Positions 34,471-43,682 of a stretch of 64,000 nt of DNA are shown here, in pieces; the first letter of the stretch is position 1, and every line of letters begins with the position of its first letter. Made by a program: the position numbers and the translations under genes. Under the pieces are notes generated by a model, which was not told the DNA's origin, did not search any database, and saw only the letters and a program-made list of their open reading frames with translations. Source of the DNA: Marinobacter panjinensis (GTDB taxonomy: Bacteria; Pseudomonadota; Gammaproteobacteria; Pseudomonadales; Oleiphilaceae); assembly GCF_005298175.1 (NCBI RefSeq), contig NZ_SZYH01000001.1, positions 1,302,001 to 1,366,000 of the forward strand, written 5' to 3'.

Positions 34471-35025
34471 ATGAAAGCGTCCCGTATTCCTTTTATCGTT
34501 CTGTCCCTTGCGGCAGCCCCTGTCTTCGCTGCCGATGCGGATCTGAGCCTGACCAACGACTCCGTGAAGGGCCAAGTCAACTTTTTCGACACCAATTCTG
34601 ACATCCAGGTGGGTACCGGCTACACCTATCACGAAGGCAGCCGCCATATTGGCAATGTGGACTTCCACGCCCAGGGCCGTACGGCGCTCGGCAACCTGCC
34701 TACCACCGCCGGCATTGGTGTGCGCGCCATCGGCTGGGAAGATGATCCTGCGGACGGCGGTGCGGTTGCCCTCGGCGGGTTCGCCACTGTGAATATTCCC
34801 GACGTGCCGGGGCTGTCGTTTACCGGCGGGCTTCATTACGCGCCGAGTATTCTGTCGTTCGGTGATTCCGACGACCTGACCAGCCTGGAGCTGCGGGCCA
34901 GCTACCGCGTTATTCGTAACGCCGAGCTCTTTGCCGGCTACCGCTATCTCAATACCAACTTTGAGGGCCGTGGCGACCTCAACCTGGACGAAGGTGTACT
35001 GGCCGGCATGAAGATCTTCTTCTGA
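34471..35025 (+). CDS. YfaZ-family outer membrane protein
   Basis: The 184-residue protein has a clear signal peptide (MKASRIPFIVLSLAAAPVFA, cut before ADADLS). The mature part alternates hydrophobic and polar residues as beta strands, and the C-terminal residue is Phe (MKIFF), the outer membrane insertion signal. The YGY-type strands (YTYHEGSRHIGN, FAGYRYLNTNFEG) fit the YfaZ family, whose function is not established. Confidence 0.8.
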   Translation: MKASRIPFIVLSLAAAPVFAADADLSLTNDSVKGQVNFFDTNSDIQVGTGYTYHEGSRHIGNVDFHAQGRTALGNLPTTAGIGVRAIGWEDDPADGGAVALGGFATVNIPDVPGLSFTGGLHYAPSILSFGDSDDLTSLELRASYRVIRNAELFAGYRYLNTNFEGRGDLNLDEGVLAGMKIFF

Positions 35026-35053
35026 TTCGCCCCTGACCACCTGACAGCCCACT

Positions 35054-35075
35054 CCGCCGGTTACCCGACCGGCGG
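35054..35075 (+). terminator. GC-rich hairpin after the YfaZ-like gene
   Basis: The arms CCGCCGGT and ACCGGCGG enclose a six-base loop 29 bases after the stop. There is no following T-run, so it may be a weak or Rho-assisted terminator. Confidence 0.4.
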
Positions 35076-35169
35076 GGTTAACACCCCCGAAATCGTGCCC
35101 TGCCTCACTCTTTGCCCTTTGCCAACTTGGTAAACTTCCCGCTCACGCTTCGGGAATGGTTTATCTGGT

Positions 35170-37371
35170 ATGGACAACCTCTTTTTACAGACAACCGGGC
35201 GGGCCCTTTTGGCCTTGTCAGCAGCTTCCGTACTGGCACTCAGCACCGGTTGCGGCGGCGGTGATGATGCCATCGATGATGCAAGAGACAGGGGAAACAG
35301 CTTTCCCCCGGCCAAGAATGCCAACGACGATTTCACCTCCGGCACCACCGGCGATTCCAGCAACACCTCTGGCCTGGAGCGCAATGAGGTCAGGGTAACC
35401 ATGGAAGTGCCGGAATCCGTGGCACCGGATGGTGAGACCACCCGTCGTAATCTCAGGATCGTCGAGCCGGACACCGTCAACGTTTACCGGACTGACCAGT
35501 CGCTCCGCAACCTCGCTTCTGTCGACACCCGCTCCCGCACGGAAGACACCGGGCGCACTGTGATTGCCTTTGAAGACGGCCTGCCCCTGGGCCCCGACGT
35601 GATCATCGAGGCCACCTACGGCAACACCCGCTTGCGGGCCCTGGCTGCCGATGCGGACCGGGACGTCAAGGTCAATCCGTTCTCGGAATACCTGGTGGCC
35701 AATGCGCTGGGCGCGTATACCTCCGGTGAATTTTCCCGAATAATGGACTGTGTGAATGACACCAACAGCACCCTGTGTCTGAACAAGTATGTGTGGTCCA
35801 CCCTCGCCGATCAGGTACACGATTTCGAGATTAATATTCCCGGCAACCTGGGGGCTCAGGGGGCATTAACGCTACTGGAAGAACGGGGAGACTTTGCCGG
35901 CTATGTGTCTTCCATGGCGGACCTGGCGCTGCTTGGGGAGGATTCCTCGGGCAAGATCGAAGCCAGCTCTGCGGATTACCACTCGGTGTTCTGGGGTGTG
36001 GAACTGGGCCAGACTTTCCGGGAATCAGCCCTTTCCGGCTCCGGCCAATGGGGCGTGCGTCTCGCGCGTGAGGAGACGGTCACGGACCAGAACGGCACCG
36101 GCTATGTCTATCCCGGCCTGACCCTGACGTCCTTCGATGCCTTCAATATCAAGGTTACCTCCCTGGCCAGCGATATCCCCTATGACCGCAAAACACTGGC
36201 CCACCGGAACGACAATGCATTTTTCGACCGCGCCGACTGGGAGCTGAATACCCACTCCTCGTCCCCCGGCGCTGCAACCCTCAAGGATGACATTCGCCTG
36301 CTGGCCGGCCGCGCCCTGTTCCAGAGCATCACCGGGCGCGGCAGCTCGGAAATCATCGGCTGGACCCGCAACCCCTATCATCTGGACGCCTATGCAGGCG
36401 GCGGCACTGACCAGCCTGACCGGGTGCTCAGCGGTTATTTCACAGCGGGGAAGGCCATTGAATTGCGTTCCGAAGGCGGTGAGCTGAAGCGGGAGCGCAC
36501 TCTGGAAGACCATTATCTCTCGGTGTTCGAGCTGAATCTGCTGCGGGAAGAAGGGTTTGACCGGCAGGCGGTTCTGGACGGCAAGGATTATAACGTGGTT
36601 TACCTGACCACCCGCATGGGCGACGAGAACCAGCCCATGGTGGTGGAAAGCGGAGTCGGAAACTGGCAAATCAGTGGCCAGAACGTTACCCAGACCGCAA
36701 CCACCACCACGCTTCGTCGGGACAATACCGGAACCGTCACCCTGGCTCCCGGAACCCGCGATGCCAGTTGGGTGATCAGTGAGCGCCCGTCACGGGTTTA
36801 CGACCCCAACGAAGGCAACGTGATCGTCAGCAATGGTCGGCTGAACCTGGACAGGAACACCGCCTCGGGTCTGGATGAAGTGCCCGACATCGCCATCGGT
36901 GCTTCCACCCCGGATGGCACACTCCTGGGCTTCAACCTGGACACCAATGCCATCGGCGATGGCCTCTTGGTGGCTGCCGAGCAGGCTAATGTTTCGCCAC
37001 CCACTAGCGGTAGCTACCGGTTGCAAGGTGCAAGCCTGGGTATGTCCCAGTCCAGCAACCGGCTGGCCCATTTCGATAACGCCCTGCTGGTCATCGAATC
37101 TGCAAGCACCGCCCGCCTTGAGGGCCGGAGACTGGATGTTACCCACGAAGTGGATGCGGAAACCGTATCCGTTCCACAGGCCCGGGTACCGGAAGAGATT
37201 TCTCTCACCTGGAATGCGAACAATGATGGGACAGCAGCCTTCACCGGCGGCACCCTGACTATGGGCGGATTCTTTACCGGTGACCGGGATCAGTTCTTCC
37301 TGCAACTACGCGACACGGACGGCGACGAGGAAGTCATAGGCCTGGTGATGGCCACACGCCTGCCGGACTGA
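35170..37371 (+). CDS. Large probable lipoprotein of unknown function
   Basis: The family is not recognised. The 733-residue protein opens with a hydrophobic signal (GRALLALSAASVLALSTGC) ending in a cysteine that fits a lipobox, though Ser at -3 is atypical. GGGDDAIDDARDRG follows, an acidic linker common after lipidated cysteines. The mature protein is acidic and beta-rich, with several TxTLxPGTRDASW and NANNDGTAAFTGGTLTM-like segments in the last 250 residues. No catalytic motif was seen. Anchoring in the outer membrane with a periplasmic or surface role is the most that can be said. Confidence 0.7.
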   Translation: MDNLFLQTTGRALLALSAASVLALSTGCGGGDDAIDDARDRGNSFPPAKNANDDFTSGTTGDSSNTSGLERNEVRVTMEVPESVAPDGETTRRNLRIVEPDTVNVYRTDQSLRNLASVDTRSRTEDTGRTVIAFEDGLPLGPDVIIEATYGNTRLRALAADADRDVKVNPFSEYLVANALGAYTSGEFSRIMDCVNDTNSTLCLNKYVWSTLADQVHDFEINIPGNLGAQGALTLLEERGDFAGYVSSMADLALLGEDSSGKIEASSADYHSVFWGVELGQTFRESALSGSGQWGVRLAREETVTDQNGTGYVYPGLTLTSFDAFNIKVTSLASDIPYDRKTLAHRNDNAFFDRADWELNTHSSSPGAATLKDDIRLLAGRALFQSITGRGSSEIIGWTRNPYHLDAYAGGGTDQPDRVLSGYFTAGKAIELRSEGGELKRERTLEDHYLSVFELNLLREEGFDRQAVLDGKDYNVVYLTTRMGDENQPMVVESGVGNWQISGQNVTQTATTTTLRRDNTGTVTLAPGTRDASWVISERPSRVYDPNEGNVIVSNGRLNLDRNTASGLDEVPDIAIGASTPDGTLLGFNLDTNAIGDGLLVAAEQANVSPPTSGSYRLQGASLGMSQSSNRLAHFDNALLVIESASTARLEGRRLDVTHEVDAETVSVPQARVPEEISLTWNANNDGTAAFTGGTLTMGGFFTGDRDQFFLQLRDTDGDEEVIGLVMATRLPD

Positions 37372-37449
37372 CCGACACCAAACCACACGGGCGACGTGGC
37401 CGTATAACCTGTTATAATTTCTGCCATATCGATTGTAACGTGAGGTCTT

Positions 37450-38373
37450 ATGTCTTCTGGTATCCGGGCGTTGTTGCTGGTTTTTCCGATGGTGATTTTT
37501 GGCTTGTGGGGAGCTTTGCACACACCGGACCCCGATCTTGACCGGGACAGGGATGAAACCGATGACGTTGCGCTGGCCCAGTTGCCACCCCTGCCCCGCT
37601 GGTCCAGGGCTGACCTGCCGGATTTTTCCAGCTATAGCGATACCACCGAAAAGAAAGCGGCATTCTTCTCGTTTCTCTACCCACGCATCGTGCTGGCAAA
37701 CTCCCGCATTCTTATCGAGCGAGCCTATTTGCAGAGTCTTTCCGACAAGGACGAGCTCAGCAAGTCCGAGCTCACCTGGCTGAAAAACCAGGCAGAGCGT
37801 TTGAGGGTGGACGAAGAACCCGGCAGTGCGGACATGTTCCGGCGCCTGGAGAACCGCCTGGATGTGATTCCACCTTCACTGATCATGGCTCAGGCCGCGA
37901 ATGAGTCCGCCTGGGGCACTTCCCGCTTTGCCCGCCGGGGTAACAACCTGTTCGGTCAGTGGTGCTTCTCGAAAGGCTGCGGCATCGTGCCTCAAAGCCG
38001 GGTTGACGGTGCCAGCCACGAGGTGGCCGATTTCGACTCACCGTATCTCTCGGTACGCTCCTACATCCAGAACCTGAATCGTCACCCCGCCTACCAGACG
38101 CTTCGCGACGTTCGCCTCAAGGCTCGCAGCTCCGGGGATGACGCCAGCGGCTCAAGCCTCGCCGCCGGTCTGCTGGACTATTCCGAGCGCGGCGAGGAAT
38201 ACGTGAAAGAAATCAGAAACATGATCCGCTACAACAACCTGAGCTACTACGACGAGAAGTTTCGCAGCGTCCGGGACAGTAGTCAGCAACAGTTGCTGAA
38301 GCTTGCCTCAGCCAGCAATGAAGAAGCCCTGCTGACTGACAGTCAGGATGATGCAACCGGCGGCGAAGGGTAA
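37450..38373 (+). CDS. Bax-like glucosaminidase-domain protein
   Basis: The 307-residue protein has an N-terminal membrane anchor (LLLVFPMVIFGLWGAL). Its GH73-type domain (about 135-270) resembles E. coli Bax and the FlgJ muramidase domain. The catalytic Glu sits in AQAANESAWGTSRFA, and NNLFGQWCF and LSVRSYIQNLNRHPAY are conserved blocks. It would hydrolyse peptidoglycan at the periplasmic face of the inner membrane. The acyltransferase gene follows 49 bp later. Confidence 0.85.
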   Translation: MSSGIRALLLVFPMVIFGLWGALHTPDPDLDRDRDETDDVALAQLPPLPRWSRADLPDFSSYSDTTEKKAAFFSFLYPRIVLANSRILIERAYLQSLSDKDELSKSELTWLKNQAERLRVDEEPGSADMFRRLENRLDVIPPSLIMAQAANESAWGTSRFARRGNNLFGQWCFSKGCGIVPQSRVDGASHEVADFDSPYLSVRSYIQNLNRHPAYQTLRDVRLKARSSGDDASGSSLAAGLLDYSERGEEYVKEIRNMIRYNNLSYYDEKFRSVRDSSQQQLLKLASASNEEALLTDSQDDATGGEG

Positions 38374-38422
38374 AACTGCCGCCCGATAATGGCCCATACC
38401 TGTATTCCGGAGACGTCTGACA

Positions 38423-39319
38423 ATGCTCAGTTTTTTGCCTGCACCGGTCAAAGGTGTGCTTGCAATTGTGCTTGTGCTGCTGAACACCCTGTGGCTTTTT
38501 CCGATCCTGATGATCTTTGCGATTATCAAACTGGTGATTCCGGCTCCCCCCATCCGCAAGGGGTGCACCATCGTTCTCAATCGCATTGCCTGGCTATGGA
38601 TCGGCTTCAACAACGTGCTGGCCGATGTGCTTCATGATATCGAGTGGGACGTCCGCGGGGTCGGGGACCTGAGCCGGGAACACTGGTATTTTGTGACTTG
38701 TAACCATCAGAGCTGGGCCGACATTCCGGCTATCCAGCATGTGCTGAACAGCCGTATTCCGCTGCTCAAGTTTTTCCTGAAGCAGCAGTTGATCTGGGTG
38801 CCCTTTCTGGGTATCGCCTGGTGGGCGCTGGACTTTCCGTTCATGCAGCGGCACACCAAGGAACAGATTGCCCGGCGCCCGGAACTGAAAGGCAGGGATG
38901 TGGAAACCACTCGGGCAGCCTGTGAAAAATTCCGTTATACCCCGGTAACCATCTTCAATTTCATGGAAGGTACCCGGCTGACACCCGCGAAACACAAGAG
39001 CCAGAACTCACCCTACAGAAACCTGCTCAAACCCCGTGCCGGCGGCACCGCTTTTGTGCTGGAGGCTATGGGTGAGTCCCTGCATACCATGCTGGACGTA
39101 ACGATCGTGTATCCGGAGGGCAGGTGCGGTATCTGGGACTACCTGTGTGGGCGAGTGCGGAAGATTGTCATTGATATACAGACCCGGGAAATTCCACAGC
39201 GGTTCCTGGGCATGGATTACCAGAACGACCGCGAAGTCCGCGTTGATTTCCAGCGCTGGGTTGGTGAGCTGTGGGCCGAGAAGGACGCCCGGATCGACGA
39301 ACTGAAACAACCCGCCTGA
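38423..39319 (+). CDS. PlsC-family acyltransferase (YihG-like)
   Basis: The 298-residue protein has two N-terminal spans (about 5-45) and the acyltransferase block NHQSWAD (the HX4D motif) near residue 93, with FMEGTRLTP near 176 and a later VYPEG. These match the AGPAT/LPLAT family, and the length and N-terminus resemble E. coli YihG, which acylates lysophosphatidic acid. It lies at the inner membrane. It converges on the LuxR-family gene, 3 bp apart. Confidence 0.88.
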   Translation: MLSFLPAPVKGVLAIVLVLLNTLWLFPILMIFAIIKLVIPAPPIRKGCTIVLNRIAWLWIGFNNVLADVLHDIEWDVRGVGDLSREHWYFVTCNHQSWADIPAIQHVLNSRIPLLKFFLKQQLIWVPFLGIAWWALDFPFMQRHTKEQIARRPELKGRDVETTRAACEKFRYTPVTIFNFMEGTRLTPAKHKSQNSPYRNLLKPRAGGTAFVLEAMGESLHTMLDVTIVYPEGRCGIWDYLCGRVRKIVIDIQTREIPQRFLGMDYQNDREVRVDFQRWVGELWAEKDARIDELKQPA

Positions 39320-39322
39320 TCA

Positions 39323-42049
39323 TTACAGCAGCCCAAGCTCCCGGGCGCGGACAATCGCCTGGGTACGCGACTTCACCTCAAGCTTGGCATTGATACGGCG
39401 GGCATGGGTTTTGACCGTGTGCAGGGAGATGTGCAGGCGGTCGGCAATGTCCTGGTTCGACAAACCCTGGGCGATGAGCTCCAGCACACCCTGCTCCCGG
39501 TCGCTGATGGGCTCGGCCAGGGGCGCCTGCTCTCTCATATCCGATAACCCGTAGAGCCTTCCCACCGATTCGGTGAAAGGGGTGTCCGGCATCTGCTGCC
39601 AGGTTTTTTCCAACAATTCCTGCAGCTCGCTCCTGAGTTCGGCAAACGGGCTTATGTAGTGCTCATCCCCGGCCATACTGATCGCAGTGGCGAGAATCTT
39701 CTGCGCCACTGCGGGGCCTTTCTGACGCCAGCTGACAACACTCTCGAGCAATCGCGAGTGGATATCCAGTCCAAACGGGAGTGTTTCGCCACTGTTGTTG
39801 CGGATGCCCTTTACCGTTTCGGCAGCCTTTACGTCGTCGCCCCTTGCCAGTTCAATCCTGGCCTGCAGGCAGTCGAGCATACCCGGCATCATCGGGAACA
39901 TTTCCGGCACACAGTTCACTTCCCGCCAGGGGGTGAGCCGTTCCATCGCCTGGGCTGCGGTATCCGGCTGCCCCAGTGACAGCCAGCCACTGATTTTCAG
40001 GGCTTCCAGCACCGGAACATACACCGACTGGTCAACCTGCCAGGATTGCATGATGCGCTCTGCACGACCGATCCAGGAAAAAGCATCATCCAACCGGTTC
40101 TGGGTACGACAGATAAGTACTCGCAGCGCCATGGCCAGCAGCAGGCCCAGGTCACGGGTCTGTTCCGCATGGCGTATGCAGGTCACCAGCAGGCGATCCG
40201 CCTCAGCTTCCCTGCCCTGGTGCCACAATACCATCACCAGATTGAGCTGAAGCCGCGTCTCGCCCACTCGCGCCGGGCGGGAGGATTCGTTCATGGCGGT
40301 ATCCAGGCCGGTTCTCAGCAATTGCTCGGCGTGTTTCAGCGAGCCCTTGCCCAATTCGATCCGCGCATGCGCATACACCGCGAGGATTTCCGAACCGCCA
40401 TCGCCAGCTTCCCTGGCCAGTCTGGCTGCAATACGGTTGGCTTCCCGTGCTTCACCAAAGTTGCCGGCCGCGCACAGGGCACTGGAGCGAACCAGTTGGG
40501 TTACCAACTGGCCCTGGGTTGACAGTTCTTCTGCCTGCAGCGCACGGTCCGCCACTGCCAGAGCTTCATCAACGCTACCCTCGCCACGAAGGATAAACGC
40601 CCTCAGGGCGTCGATACGCCCCACCAGCTCGGGATGATTCCCGTCATCCAGATCACTGATCAACAGCCGCGCCTGGCCGAACTGCCCGCCGATGGCGTGA
40701 ACCCAACCGTAAACGATCTTTAGCCGCGCACTTTTTTCCAGCAAACCCGGTGGCAAGGACCGGCGCAGCCGCAGCAGCGATGCGGTATCCTGACCTATCA
40801 GCAGCGCCTCTGACCCTTCCGAGGCAATGCGGACGGACTCGTCCATATCCCCGCTTAACAGTGCATATCGCAATGCCTCCGGAAACTGATTACGCTCACT
40901 GAACCAGCGACTGGCCCTGAGTGCCCGCTCGCGGGAGCCATCCAGAGCCGGCGTCTGCAGCCAGTCATGAAGCAATGGGTTGAGGCGGAACCAACGCCCC
41001 CTGCCGGGAAGCGGACGGAGCGGGATACCGGTTTCCGCAGCCGCTGAGGGCCGAAACGCGTGATCACAGCCGGCGTCTGCCAGGGCCAGGAAGAGCTCAT
41101 CCGAGACAATTTCCATTTCAGCCATAATCCGCAGGGAACGCTGCTGCCCCGGCGTAAGATGAACCAGAACCGCATCCCTGAGAAAACGTTCGACGCTGAA
41201 GGTTTCCTGAATCGGTAGCCGGGCCTCGGAAGAGGACTCCAGCTCTCTCTGATAGAGTCCCAGCGGCGTAAGCCAACCCTCTGTCAGTGAATACAGATGC
41301 TCAACGGCAATGGTAGTAAGCTGATTACGGCTTACGGCAGTCTGAAAGAACTCGAAGGTTTCGGAACGGGTCAGCTCCAGAGATTCTGTGCCGATCCGGT
41401 TGAAACGGCCTTCCAGCTCATAGGTATGGGTTTCAAACGGCAGCGGCTTTCTCGACACCAGTATCAGTGCCAGGCCGTCGGGTGTGTTGGCGGCAAGTTG
41501 TTGCAACAGGGCAATGGCCGCGGGATTGGCGACAGTTCCGATATTGTCGATCACCAGTACACTGCCGGCTTCCGGGTCGTTGCCTTCTCGATTATCGCCT
41601 TCTGGCGTATTCCAGTGAGGATGAGACAACAACATCGCCAGAGCATCGCTGTAGCTGGCGGCTTTTTGCTGACCGGACGGTCGCGGCGTAACGCGAGGGG
41701 GTGTCAAGGCGATATCAAGCAGTGCCATCAGCCGGCCGGGGTCGTTTTCCTGGCCTGTCAGCCCCAGCCATCTCAGGGTTTCCGGGTTGCGACCGGTTTC
41801 ACGGAAGGCCGCGCTCAGGGCATGGGATTTGCCAAAACCTGACGGTGCCTCAACAAACAGAACCCGCCCTGGTCTGATAGCCGACGTGAGTTTATCCGTA
41901 AGTGCCGCTCTTTTCAGATAGTTAGGTACGGGCTCTGGCATCCGCACCCGCTGACGCAGTAAATCCCTGATCAACTCGCCACGATGAGCCCCGCCCACTG
42001 CCGACTGGAACTCATCGTTGGCCGCACAGCCATCATCAAATGGTTTCAC
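39323..42049 (-). CDS. MalT-like ATP-dependent LuxR-family regulator
   Basis: The 908-residue protein has an NTPase domain with Walker A FVEAPSGFGKSHAL (about 64-77) and a Walker B-like SVLVIDNIG. A long TPR-like helical middle (about 420-820) follows. A C-terminal LuxR helix-turn-helix lies at about 843-905, with LSNQDIADRLHISLHTVKTH as the recognition region. Such LAL regulators bind a ligand through the TPR region. The DUF1329/DUF1302 pair sits directly upstream in the same orientation, so it may control that pair. A terminator at 42222-42253 separates them, so it is transcribed on its own. Confidence 0.9.
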   Translation of the reverse strand: MKPFDDGCAANDEFQSAVGGAHRGELIRDLLRQRVRMPEPVPNYLKRAALTDKLTSAIRPGRVLFVEAPSGFGKSHALSAAFRETGRNPETLRWLGLTGQENDPGRLMALLDIALTPPRVTPRPSGQQKAASYSDALAMLLSHPHWNTPEGDNREGNDPEAGSVLVIDNIGTVANPAAIALLQQLAANTPDGLALILVSRKPLPFETHTYELEGRFNRIGTESLELTRSETFEFFQTAVSRNQLTTIAVEHLYSLTEGWLTPLGLYQRELESSSEARLPIQETFSVERFLRDAVLVHLTPGQQRSLRIMAEMEIVSDELFLALADAGCDHAFRPSAAAETGIPLRPLPGRGRWFRLNPLLHDWLQTPALDGSRERALRASRWFSERNQFPEALRYALLSGDMDESVRIASEGSEALLIGQDTASLLRLRRSLPPGLLEKSARLKIVYGWVHAIGGQFGQARLLISDLDDGNHPELVGRIDALRAFILRGEGSVDEALAVADRALQAEELSTQGQLVTQLVRSSALCAAGNFGEAREANRIAARLAREAGDGGSEILAVYAHARIELGKGSLKHAEQLLRTGLDTAMNESSRPARVGETRLQLNLVMVLWHQGREAEADRLLVTCIRHAEQTRDLGLLLAMALRVLICRTQNRLDDAFSWIGRAERIMQSWQVDQSVYVPVLEALKISGWLSLGQPDTAAQAMERLTPWREVNCVPEMFPMMPGMLDCLQARIELARGDDVKAAETVKGIRNNSGETLPFGLDIHSRLLESVVSWRQKGPAVAQKILATAISMAGDEHYISPFAELRSELQELLEKTWQQMPDTPFTESVGRLYGLSDMREQAPLAEPISDREQGVLELIAQGLSNQDIADRLHISLHTVKTHARRINAKLEVKSRTQAIVRARELGLL

Positions 42050-42221
42050 TCTCTGCCCCGTTGAAGATCCGGAATCCGCAGGCCCTGCGGCCCATCATCC
42101 GGCAAATGTGATCTCTGCCTTGTCGTTATTACGGCGACCTGCATCGGGTACGCCTTTAGTATTAGTAGGGAGAGGTTAAACCAAATCAGGGGTGGGCTGC
42201 AAAAGTTTGAAGGGGCAGAAC

Positions 42222-42253
42222 AAAAACGGCGGGCCCATGGGCCCGCCGTTTTT
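42222..42253 (-). terminator. Strong rho-independent terminator after the DUF1329 gene
   Basis: A perfect 32-bp palindrome (AAAAACGGCGGGCCCA and its complement) gives an 11-pair GC stem flanked by A5 and T5. It works on either strand. The gene it serves is the minus-strand DUF1302-DUF1329 run, ending at 42288. Confidence 0.95.
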
Positions 42254-42287
42254 ATGGCCCGGGATTCACTCCCGGGCAGATAAGGAC

Positions 42288-43649
42288 TTATCGGGTGCCC
42301 GCACGACGCAGGGCAGCAGGTGTGTAATCACGTGACCGACGCTCGACGCCAAACTCATACGGATTGGTTTCCTCGTTGGTCAGACCAAGCACCAGGTAAC
42401 GGCCGGAAAGCAAGTCATACAGCGTTTCGATGGCGTACCAGGGGACAACCTGATCGTAGAACTGCATGCTGTGCGCTTCTGCAACACGCCAGAGCTCACC
42501 ACGACCGTCATAGTGGTCAATCACAGTCGCCTGCCAGGAATCTTCATCGATGTAGAAGTCCCGTTGTGCGTAGATGTGGCGCTCGCCATCTTTCAGGGTA
42601 GCGCGTACATGCCATACACGGTGCAACTCGTAACGGGTCAGATCCTGGTTGATGTGGCCGGCCTTGATGATCTCATCATAGGTCAGGTCACGATCCACCA
42701 ACTTGTAGGAATTGTACGGAATGTACATTTCCTTTTTGCCGATCAACTCCCAGTTGTAACGGTCAGGTGCGCCGTTGAACATGTCGAAGTTGTCGGAGGT
42801 ACGCATACCGTCTGCAGCGGTACCCGGACCGTCATAGGCTACCTGAGGCGCGCGGCGAACACGGCGTTGACCGGCGTTATATACCCACGCGCGACGCGGC
42901 TCTTCAACCTGGTCAATAGTCTCGTGGACCAGCAGAACGTTACCGGCCAGACGCGCCGGCGCGGTGATCGCCTGCTTGAAGTAGAACAGTACGTTAGGAT
43001 CCTGACCTGGCTCGTAATCTTCCAGGTAGGTCTTCCAGGTCAGTTCGTCCTGGAATTTTACAACACTGAAGGCACCGTCTTCAGTGGGCGTAACCTGGCC
43101 GACGTTGCGCTGAACGGAACCACCCCGATAGCGGGTGATGTGATTCCAGATGGCTTCCAGGCCGTTCTGGGGAATCGGGAACGGTGTTGCCGTCTGGTAG
43201 TTGCCCAGTCCGTTACCGTCCTTGATCAGCTCAACAGTGGTTGCGTTCTCGACGGTCTCTTCCATCACGTGATCCGGATAGGCAGCCGTACGGTGCGTAG
43301 GATACACCGGCATCTTGTAATCGTCGTAACGTTCAATCATGGCAACCTGACCCGGGGACAGATTGTCCGCATACTGATCAACGTTACTTTGATCGATGGT
43401 GAACAGGGGCTTCTCGTCCGGGAACGGATTCACGTAGATTCCGTCATTTTTGTAACCCTCCGGTGACGTTGTCAGGCCACCATCCCATGCCGGGATTTCA
43501 TCGCCATTGCCAGCCTTCTCTGCGCCCATCGGCGTCAGTGAGTCACCCAGCTTGGCCGCTTCCTCTGCGGAAACTGCGCCGAAGGCATTGCCCGCAAACA
43601 GAGATGCGGACAGTATGCCAGTGGCCAGTAGCTTCTTGTTCAGTTTCAT
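42288..43649 (-). CDS. DUF1329 protein (LolB-like fold, envelope)
   Basis: The 453-residue protein has a signal peptide (LLATGILSASLFAGNAFGA) and a mature part typical of DUF1329. Key blocks are AWDGGL, PYRTAAYP-like (YPTHRTAAYPDHV) and RAWVYNAGQRRVRRAP, with DRYNWELIGKKEMYIPYN beyond. Family members have a lipoprotein-like beta fold and sit next to DUF1302 proteins and RND transporters in hydrophobic-compound or lipid handling. Function is not firmly known. It is 33 bp after the DUF1302 gene. Confidence 0.9.
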   Translation of the reverse strand: MKLNKKLLATGILSASLFAGNAFGAVSAEEAAKLGDSLTPMGAEKAGNGDEIPAWDGGLTTSPEGYKNDGIYVNPFPDEKPLFTIDQSNVDQYADNLSPGQVAMIERYDDYKMPVYPTHRTAAYPDHVMEETVENATTVELIKDGNGLGNYQTATPFPIPQNGLEAIWNHITRYRGGSVQRNVGQVTPTEDGAFSVVKFQDELTWKTYLEDYEPGQDPNVLFYFKQAITAPARLAGNVLLVHETIDQVEEPRRAWVYNAGQRRVRRAPQVAYDGPGTAADGMRTSDNFDMFNGAPDRYNWELIGKKEMYIPYNSYKLVDRDLTYDEIIKAGHINQDLTRYELHRVWHVRATLKDGERHIYAQRDFYIDEDSWQATVIDHYDGRGELWRVAEAHSMQFYDQVVPWYAIETLYDLLSGRYLVLGLTNEETNPYEFGVERRSRDYTPAALRRAGTR

Positions 43650-43682
43650 TTAATTTACCTCGTTAAACGAATTCAGGCCGAA

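Noticed and set aside
42222-42253. Perfect 32-bp palindrome considered as an operator or replication site
   Set aside because: The GC stem with A5 and T5 flanks directly after a gene is a standard bidirectional terminator.
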